64,000 nucleotides of DNA from Cristatella mucedo (Eukaryota > Bryozoa > Phylactolaemata > Cristatellidae). The stretch spans positions 186,001 to 250,000 of the forward strand of contig WPIO01000195.1 of the NCBI GenBank assembly GCA_009760855.2. Reading direction: 5' to 3'. Made by a program: the position numbers and the translations under genes. Of the stretch, positions 56,130 through 64,000 are shown piece after piece (within the stretch, counting starts at the first letter, position 1; the number at the start of each line of letters is the position of its first letter). The notes beneath the pieces are model-generated. The model did no database searches and had not been told where the DNA came from. It was given only the letters and a program-made list of their open reading frames with translations.

Positions 56130-57954
56130 GTCAGTTCGTCTCCTGCGACGCTCTGGCAGCAGCGACTCCGCTGCTCAACGTGTCGGTGGCGGCGTCCATT
56201 TGCCGGTTGAGGCGTCGCAGCAGCGGCATTTATAAAGTTTTAAAGACTCCTGTCACACTAACTTACGTATTCATTTTTGTGAGCAATGGTAGGTTCAATA
56301 GAAGTTCAAATCCCACTGTAGGTAAGGATTAAAATCCATTATAAATTGGCCCACACCACTGAACATCATGTATCATGGAAAGACAGGTTGACGTGCACAT
56401 TCATGCCGCCGCCTCTTCAAGACAGTTCTGTCGGACCTGAGTGAGCGGTCCAGAGCAATAGCTGGCTAGGAGATGCCGCCCAACCAGTTAGGCGGCAGTG
56501 CTAATGCAGTTTAGTTGCTGCAAAGTTTCAAACGACGATTTATTATCAAATCCAAACATTAGTGAGAGACTTTCATCAGCTACAGACTTAAGTCAGTCAA
56601 CTTGTTGTGATGGGCATGAGAAAATGGCTATACGGTGCATTGCAAAGTTGGGACTTGGAGAGAACATAATGTTATTCCAAATATTTTGCAGGATTCTAGT
56701 GATCTTCTGGCGGTTATCAGGCAAAGGTTAACCGCGATCAATTGTCCTGCTGCCAGTAAATTTCAGAACGGCGTGCTCGCTTGAGGGAAAGTCGGATATT
56801 TTTTAGATATGCCCAGTCAATCGCACGCGCCCCGTTTGCAGCACAGCCCAGTCGCTGCCTCTTTTGCAGCCAAGCCAAATAAAATGAAATCGCATTCGTT
56901 CAGTTTTTGGATTGCACAATTTTTCCTAATTTCGTACTCTCACGAGAAAATAGCTAAAGCCACAGCGACAAAGATAAGCGATCACCGTTGAAAATTGAAA
57001 AGCGATCACCGTTGAAAATTGTGCGTTGAAAATTATACGTGCGGACATTTGACGTGATGCCTAAAAACGCAGGCAAGAGACAGTGAGTCGCAAACATTTT
57101 TTTTACTTATGCGTTCTTATGCTTTCACTCATTCGCGAGCGCCTGAGCATCCGTGCGGGCCTTCTCTAGAGGTTATGGCGTTGCCGCTTCGTGTGCCCAC
57201 GACCTCCCTTCAAATGATAATTCACCGCAAGACCAGTCGCTATAGCTGGAGAAGTGTGGAGTTTCGCGGTTGCAGGCACTCAATAAACGTTTACTCGGCT
57301 TGCCGCGGTTACAATAATGCGATTCAATCGAGCGTCCGTCACATCCTGTCACATGTGACGGATTGCTCGTCAAATTTCGTGTACATCAAATTTTCTCTCC
57401 TGCGGATCTCTGTACGGAGCAAAAATGGCAGGCAAACTGAACTCGTTTGCCGGCTCTACACGTTACCTAAAAATTGCATCGCGTGCCCTTTGACGATGCA
57501 TTCGCGAGAAGTGCGTAATCGGCATTTTTTAGCTTCGCGTCACATGCTCAGGCGTCCCAGGTTGGCAAACCGAAAGTGGCGTCAGCGGCGACCGTTCTGG
57601 TACAAAGTGCGAACGGAGCGAGTACTCTGCTTCGCTTTCGTCGAAGTGCTTAGCAGCGCCAAGCTCTACACGTTATACATCAATACGGCGTAGATAGTAA
57701 TTGCGCAGTAATTTCTTTTGCACCGAGCCAGCAAAGGACTTCGCAGAGCGCTTCGCGCATTAGCAGCCGTTACTATGAAAGCAAGGAGACGCCTAAAAAG
57801 CGTCAGTAACCGCGTCAGATGAGCAGATCGACGATAGCAACGAACGAGTAGCTTTACCTTTTGCGCGGAATCGTTCTGTCGATCCGCTGGTCAGAAGAAG
57901 CGAAGCAGCGAGTTCGGCACTGTTCGGTCGGTCACTAAAGTAAAAAAAAAAAAG
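56128..57954. other. No gene recognised
   Basis: A 20-bp motif GCGATCACCGTTGAAAATTG is repeated in tandem near 56980-57020. The 194-codon frame 57109-57693 matches no known family. Confidence 0.5.
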
Positions 57955-58115
57955 TGTTAGCTGATCAAACGGCCTCATTTACGCGGCTGCAGAAGACAGT
58001 CAGCGGCTATCGTCGCGCTTGCAGTGGGCAACAACCGAGGATTGCCTGCCGCAGAAGTTGAACCCACGACCTGAGTGGGAAAGAGCGAGCACTCTGCCGC
58101 TGGCTGGACTCAGAC
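57955..58115 (-). mobile_element. SINE S2
   Basis: Reversed tail TAGCTGATCAAACGGCCTC, body CGCTTGCAGTGGGCAACA, B box GTTGAACCCACGACC and head GCTGGCTGGACTCAGACCC. Confidence 0.75.
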
Positions 58116-59690
58116 CCGAGGGCAAAGCTTAGCTTGCGAACGCTTCGCCGCGAAGCCTCGCAGTCCGTCGCCGGCGTCCGTTCAGTCGAGCGCGCGGCAC
58201 GTCGCCCTTGCGCCGGCGCGCGAACCTTCTAGAAGAATCTACCGCTCCGCGCCCCAGCCGCCTCCTCTCGGTAGCACGGCACCGCTCTCCCCGCTGCAAC
58301 CCTTTACCCCTCCGCGCGCTCCGTCCCACGCCGCTGGCCCTAATCAATGGCGAACGGAGAGACAAATGGGTCAGGTCCGGCGCCTGGCGGCGGCGGCGGC
58401 GGCGAGCGGTCAATCGCGGCAGCGGCCTGTAAATGGGAGCGATGTGGCCCGGGGTAGGTGGGGCAAAAAAGCTCGATTAGCGTTGAAGCCCCTCCCTCCC
58501 GGCCGTCAGGGCCCTAAAGACCCGGACGTCCGGGTTCTCAGCGGTCCGACCAGCCGCACGGCTTCGGCCAGCTATTCGCCCGCCCGCCCCCGGCTCCACC
58601 TGTTTTTTCCTACGGATCGTAGCCCTCAGAGAATTCGAATAGACTCTTGCAAACGCGTCCACACATTCATGAGGAAAAAACTGCCATTACTTTACAGTAA
58701 CGCTCCGACGTAATCCTGGCGTAGATAATCCAGACACACTATCGCATCGACGAAGTTATTAGTCTTTTAGAGCTCTACGGAGCACTCGGAAGTGTTTATC
58801 TTAGTCGTACGGACGGACGGACGCCCGCAGCAGCGGCTAGGTGAAGGCACAAATCCTCACGAAGCCGCAAGATGTCCGCTTCGCGGCTAGCCCTTACATG
58901 TGTGTCGCCAAGGCGGCGCCAATCCGGGGCGTCTGTTCTCAGGGAAATTACTGCTGGCAAAAGCAGCGACAAAGTTCTAAAAGCAGGCCTTGGAACAATC
59001 GTATTGCTATTGTATTGTCAATTTTCAAAGCTAGCAATATGTATATTTAATTGGCATAGCAAACCATACAGTATACTGTTTGTGTAATTGCAAATAATAC
59101 GCCATATCGTCCTTGCCATCGAAGCAAAAGTTATAAAATTGTGCCTACCGAACATGCTGCACGGAATTACGCAGTCCACAGTCAAAACAATGCATTCAGA
59201 CTTAGGACTATGAAAGTGCTGTTAAAACCTAAAAGCCACCGTGACCCGCTGCGACGGGAAAGACGCGGTGCGTCAAGCCAGCGGTGGGGAAAATAGTGAA
59301 GTGGGATATAGTTTTAGCTCTGGACAGGAGGACGAAACTGGAGTTCCGGACAGTTCGAACTCGCGCTCACGACCGCGTCGAAACGCACGCTCGGCCTTAC
59401 GGACTGCCGCGAAGCACGATCTGAATCGCGGCGGCAAAGGATGGCAGGCGAGGCCAACGAGCCCCGAGCAGCGCCAAACGGGGCAGGCAGCGACTCGCCG
59501 CCGCGCGGAGCGCTGAGCGCGCTCGGAGCAGGCGGCTCAGAGCGAAGGGCCGCGGAGGAAGTGGCCGCCGCCTCAACTTCGGGCAGTCGAATCCTTCGGA
59601 CGAAATCGTCCTTCGCCTTCTGGGAGAGTCCGCGTACGAGAATCGGGTATCGCATGGCGGCAAGCGAAAAGGCGATCGCGGAAAGCTTAC
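58116..59690. other. CpG-rich region without recognised gene
   Basis: 58120-58600 and 59240-59660 are dense in CpG with several overlapping open frames on both strands. This could be a promoter or first-exon region of a gene extending to the right, but no exon was identified. Confidence 0.45.
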
Positions 59691-59696
59691 ATTTTC

Positions 59697-59973
59697 TCAC
59701 GCAACGACATCTACTCTCCAACTGCCGACTATGGCACATCTTTTTCAGCGGTCCTGAACTGCTACTTCTATGCCACTCACTACCTCAACTGCTCTCCTAA
59801 CTCTGCTATGCTTCCCACTTTCTCTTTGTTGCGTGAGACGAAGTCTGTTGGCTACCGAATGCGTACCGAAAGCCGCTTAGGCTGTGAGTGCGCTATACAA
59901 AACTCTCCTGCGTAACGCCCACATGGTCTTTATGACTTTGTGGAGTTACTGACGGAGATACATTACATTACAC
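59697..59973 (+). mobile_element. LINE-B 3' end, young copy
   Basis: It is nearly identical to 7024-7297 and starts at almost the same 5' point (TCACGCAACGACATCTAC). It ends in ATTACATTACA. Confidence 0.85.
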
Positions 59974-60192
59974 TCACAGCCAGCTAAATAGTGCGGGGCA
60001 GTGCATCCTATCTCCTTTTTACAAAGACAACTGTCCCGAGACCGCTCTTGAGCTAGCAGGCGGCTAGAAGGAAGCCAAGCGGAAGGCCAAGCGAACGCCA
60101 AAGCTTCCTACAAGAAAGAAGAAGGAAGGAAGAGAGGAAGATTCCTTCCTTCCTGCCTGCCTAAGCTTCCTACAGGAAGGAAGAGCGGCGCA

Positions 60193-60425
60193 GGACCGGA
60201 GCAAAGACGGACCGGAGCAAAGACGGACCGGAGCAAAGACGGACCGGAGCAAAGACGGACCGGAGCAAAGACGGACCGGAGCAAAGACGGACCGGAGCAA
60301 AGACGGACCGGAGCAAAGACGGACCGGAGCAAAGACGGACCGGAGCAAAGACGGACCGGAGCAAAGACGGACCGGAGCAAAGACGGACCGGAGCAAAGAC
60401 GGACCGGAGCAAAGACGGACCGGAG
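60193..60425 (+). repeat. 16-bp minisatellite, 14 copies
   Basis: The unit GGACCGGAGCAAAGAC repeats 14 times without change, followed by a partial unit that runs into a GC-rich palindrome. Because 16 is not a multiple of three, all frames stay open and give a false repetitive protein. Confidence 0.97.
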
Positions 60426-60457
60426 CCGCCGCCGTGTAAACGCGGCGGCGGCTCCGG
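60420..60457. repeat. GC-rich perfect inverted repeat, 15-bp arms, 8-nt loop
   Basis: CCGGAGCCGCCGCCG, TGTAAACG, CGGCGGCGGCTCCGG. It starts inside the last partial unit of the 16-bp minisatellite. Confidence 0.96.
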
Positions 60458-62718
60458 CTAACGAATCCAGCCTCTGTGCAAGGGCGCATGCCCGCCGCGT
60501 ATTGCCAAGTAAGCGCGAGTTGTCGACGTCGATAATACTACTCGACGTGCCTACGGAAAAATCTGCTATATATACATTTCCCGTCGGATTCGCATCGTTG
60601 CGATAGCGCGACCGGCTCTCCCTAGAGTCCAAGTGCCGGCACTCAATGCATGCAATTTGTAAGACCCGAAGCTCGCGATACGCTACGCTGACAGCAACGA
60701 CGCAGCGCACAACATTCTATACGCAGCGATAACAGCAACGCTGTATTAGAAAAAGCACGGACAAGGCAGCGCTAGGACTCACCGCGATCGGCAGACCGTT
60801 ACTCCAACAGAGCGACTTCGCTCAGGCTGACAACTTACATAATGGCCGGGTCATAGGTCGTGCAATAATCTCGTCATGCATAATAATAAATCGTGCTGAT
60901 CAAACGCCCCGGCTTAACGCGGCTGTTTCATTGGCAGCTCTCGGCTTTAATTCAGCGGCCAAGCTCGCTGTTCATAATCGAAGTTCGGCCGTCAAGCTCA
61001 TAGGTCATGTGTAAAGTGTCTAAAAAAAAAACGTTCTCTGAGGGTGCTGCACACACGCAGTAATATTACTAGTATTGTTGTTGTTATTATTGCCGTCGGT
61101 CATAATCTCGGGGCATTGCACCGGGCTAGTTTCCGGTCTGCGGGCTCCCTCCCACCCACGGACGGATCGGTTGCGGGGCGGGGTGGGGGGCGGCTAGGGA
61201 GACGGGTGAGCTGCAGGCGCACCGGTCTGCGGCTTCCCGACGAGGCTCCGCCCCCCCCACGTGACGAAGGCGCTACGCTAGAGGCCCCTCCCTGGTCTCG
61301 TTGCGGGCCTCGGTCTGCAGCACCACCTCCTCCCCCCCCCCGGCCATTCGACAGAAGGGCACCGCCTGAGTAAACAGGCTCAGCCTATTGCCAAGGGCTG
61401 CTGCGTGCGCGGTCCCTCCTTTGTCCGCCCGAGGTGCGGATGCCACCTGCCGGCCGCGACCTTTGACTGGCCAGCTGTTCCGTCCCTAATTATGCCGGCC
61501 GCTGGCGACCGGCGGTGCGTGCGTGGGTGCTCGATCATCGCGGCTGCTGCCGGCGGTGCGAGCGGCCCCGCGATGCAGCTGCCGCCTCTTCTGCGGCTCG
61601 CGACGTGCCGTGACGTCGCCACGCTTGCGGCAGAGAACTCAAAGAGGCCTGAACGCGAATCCGTTTCTAGTTCAATGCTCATCGCCAGAGTTCACTGCAC
61701 GGGCACAAGGTGCGCAGATTGGCGTTTCCACGAGCACTTCCGGCGTACTTGGCCAAAAGTTGTTTGGGACAAGCGTAAATTTAAAAAGTAGTATGTAGGT
61801 AACCTCTAGCCGGATATTCTCTTAGCAGCGACCAGGGTGAAGGTCAGACGTGGAGCTGCGGAAATAGAGGACCTTAGCGACATCGGGATCTGGAGCAGCG
61901 CCATCTGAAACTAGTGTGCTGAGTCATAACAACTAGCATATCTCAACCGACGAATTATGCCCACTTCTACTTATTGCGTTGGCATAGCCGACGATGATCT
62001 ATGGACGCACTCGTGAGGCGGCTAGAACCCCCCCCCCCCCACCCACCACCCCCCGAACCCTCCCGTAGCGGATGGCTTAACGAGCCTGCTTTCTTCCTAT
62101 TGGTCACGTTTGGCTCTCAATGCCGCGCGCGCTGCGGCGGCCCCTGCTAGGGCGGGCTGTGCGTAGCGGCCTTGCGATCGCTCCCAGTCGTATTCCTTCT
62201 AGGCCACTAGTCCTCGACTCGCTATTCGACTTTTCTCTATCGTTTACGGATACCGTCGGCTTACACGCGACCCGTACAGTAGGTTCCAAATTCAGACCTG
62301 AGGCCTCTGCTGAGCGCCGAAACAAGAGCTTCACCTCGAGTGGTTCCGATCCCGAAAACCTCCGGCCTACCGGTCAAGCGCCCTCTATCGGTCTCGCTAT
62401 TGCTCCGTCCTCGTGATCCGAAGCGGTTCGGCTCGCTGCGAAAAGCGCGCTACATTGCGCCGAGCGGCAATGACGCAGCGTGAGCCGTACTCAAATCTCG
62501 CTACGCGCGCAGTATAGACATGAGACCGACCGATTGTCGGGCTCTCGGAGCGATGGTATGCGAGCGATAGCCCGACAGCGTGAGCTGCTGCGAGCTCGCT
62601 GGCGAGTCTGCCAGAAGTCACGTCGGCCTCATCGTCCGCCGTAGTATACGGGCAACTCTTTACGCACATTCGCTAATTCGGCGCTGCCGCGAGAGCAGCT
62701 TGCAGGATTTCGAGCGCG
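60458..62718. other. CpG-rich region without recognised gene
   Basis: GC-rich with C homopolymers (for example 62028-62040) and a 61100-61650 block dense in CpG. The open frames are not supported. Confidence 0.45.
60985..61055 (+). mobile_element. S3 or LINE-A tail fragment
   Basis: TCATGTGTAAAGTGTC, an A run, then ACGTTCTCTGAGGGTGCTGC. A piece of reversed S2 tail lies just upstream at about 60890-60930. Confidence 0.5.

Positions 62719-62801
<83 letters not shown>
62719..62801 (+). repeat. (TA)n microsatellite
   Basis: About 41 uninterrupted TA units. Confidence 0.98.
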
Positions 62802-62802
<1 letters not shown>

Positions 62803-62854
62803 GTATGTCGCGCTGCTCAAGAGCCTCTGCTTATGCCGCCCGCGTTTCGCCCCT

Positions 62855-62970
62855 GCGCGATGGCACTCGCCTTCCCGACGAACGAGGTTGTGGGCATGGG
62901 CCCTGCGGCATTTGAGAAGCGCCTGGACAGAGAGTTCTCTCGGGATGCTATGAAATGAAGTACATTTGTA
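62855..62970 (+). mobile_element. SINE S3, diverged
   Basis: Head trace GATGGCACTCGCCTTCCCGA, then CTGCGGCATTTGAGAAGCGCC and the hairpin GACAGAGAGTTCTCTCGGGA. Confidence 0.65.
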
Positions 62971-63464
62971 TTTGCCGTAGCTATTTAGTAAGCTGTTGTC
63001 AGTTCAAAGTCAGCTGGCCAGCTTATAGCTCATAATCATGGGGCATTTCGCAAATGGGACTACTTTTCGTTCGACTCTCAACGCGAAGCTTTAAAGCGTC
63101 GCGTTTTCGCTGATGTGCTTGAGCCGATGCCTGGTGTTGTGCGTGAAATGAACGAGTACGTTTATCCATGCAAGTTTTCTGTTCAGCTGCACCCTTGCGG
63201 CGTTTGCTGCGTTCGGCGACCGAAGGGAGAGTGTGTTCGCTGCATGACTCGCACGGCAGTTCCTGACAAGCAGGGGAGACCGCATGAATGGTCCACTGCA
63301 TCCGGATCTTTGGGCAACTCGCAATGAAGTGTATGACCGTCTGTAAATCCGCAAGCCCACACGAACTAGGTGGGCGACACAGCGAGGGAGAGTTCTGTCA
63401 GAGCTCAGCCTCAAAGCCTGAGCGTCTTTTGGTTGCGGCGTACGGTTGCGTTTGCTGCTGAGTC

Positions 63465-63692
63465 CCTGCACTTCGACCTTGATGTGCTTATGCATGCTAA
63501 CACTGTGCATGCTGCCACTAACCACATTTACATTTTTGACACTGTGCACGTCACCCTAACCATGTTTTGCTTGCTGACACTGTGCATGCTACCACTAGCC
63601 GTTTGATTGTGCTTTTTTTTTACAGCGCACGTAAAGTGCCTAGAAAGGGGAAAAGTTCTCCGAGGCCCTAAACAAATGCATGATTATTATCT
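63465..63692 (+). mobile_element. LINE-A 3' UTR and tail
   Basis: It contains 3' UTR words (CTGACACTGTGCATGCTACC), a hairpin GTGCCTAGAAAGG...CTCCGAGGCCC and a short ATTATTAT end. A LINE-B copy in the opposite orientation follows at once. Confidence 0.8.
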
Positions 63693-64000
63693 AACGGAAG
63701 AGAAAGTGAGAAGCGTGGCTGAGTCAGGAGGATAGTTGAGGAAGTGAGTAACGTAGAAGTAGCAGCTCAGGACGGCTGGATGCGCGACAGTTGGCAGCGG
63801 GAGAGAAGAGTGTGAATGTGGAAGGATGTGGTTTCGTACGGATTGCGGAAAGTAAGAAGGAAGTTCCGCGGTTTAGTGGCTGCAGAGCAAAAGCTTCACT
63901 TGCTACTGGCCTTGGAGAGCGCAGTTTTGGATTGGCTATCCTTTTGTCCATAGAGAACCTGGGGGCACGAAGAGGCTGAAACTGGCGCAGGGTTCAGCGA
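63693..64000 (-). mobile_element. LINE-B fragment, runs off the right edge
   Basis: The antisense coding end has CAGGAGGATAGTTGAGGAAG, then GGCACGAAGAGGCTGAAACT at the window end. It is diverged from the other copies. Confidence 0.75.

Noticed and set aside
57109-57693. 194-codon plus-strand frame
   Set aside because: No recognisable domain, no splice or promoter support, and composition typical of non-coding sequence here.
58075-58713. 212-codon plus-strand frame
   Set aside because: It overlaps an S2 SINE at its start and lies in CpG-rich DNA where stops are rare. Frames on the other strand are also open.
60064-60710. Long minus-strand frames with a repeated 16-residue motif
   Set aside because: They are translations of the 16-bp minisatellite, which keeps every frame open.

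Overview
The window is animal nuclear DNA that is repeat-rich and gene-poor. It has GT-AG introns, tRNA-derived SINEs, CR1/L2-like LINEs, DNA-transposon remnants, long uninterrupted dinucleotide repeats and only a few host genes in 64 kb. Nothing seen fixes the species. An invertebrate with a large genome fits best, and a flatworm or other lophotrochozoan is possible but unproven.

Host genes. (1) A REEP1-4-type gene, an ER-shaping hairpin membrane protein, runs on the minus strand from 30062 to about 16 kb. Seven coding exons were assembled by eye. The lengths and phases of exons 1 to 4 match those remembered for human REEP1. (2) A second, paralogous REEP gene starts at 4684 on the same strand, shows exons 1 to 3, and runs off the left edge. 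The two form a head-to-tail tandem pair with large introns full of repeats. (3) A linker histone H1 gene at 53093-52247 (minus) is split by one 139-nt intron just after the globular domain. (4) A tRNA-Ile(AAU) gene lies at 47000-47073.

Mobile DNA. LINE-A is a CR1/L2-like family ending in a hairpin plus (ATT)n. It has about twenty pieces, the longest at 37220-39372, with a second long copy at 10057-11825. LINE-B is a related family ending in CATTA repeats. Each family is found inserted into the other, so their activity overlapped. A tRNA-derived SINE (S3) ends in almost the same hairpin as LINE-A, which suggests LINE-A mobilised it. Two further related tRNA-SINE types (S1, S2) share their own tail. 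A 185-bp hAT element at 30810-30994 closely matches the SPIN family as I remember it, a family known for horizontal transfer. There is also a Tigger-like MITE, a Tc1-type transposase end, two LTR-like copies, and a decayed copy of an unnamed dispersed protein family interrupted by both LINEs.

Layout. 0-5 kb: REEP gene B. 5-16 kb: repeats. 16-30 kb: REEP gene A. 30-47 kb: SPIN, the decayed protein family, LINEs and a MITE. 47-53 kb: tRNA, LTR and Tc1 remnants, and H1. 53-64 kb: LINE copies, a CpG-rich 58-62.6 kb stretch with no recognised gene, a 16-bp minisatellite and SINE/LINE pieces. Several short perfect inverted repeats with tiny loops are scattered throughout.
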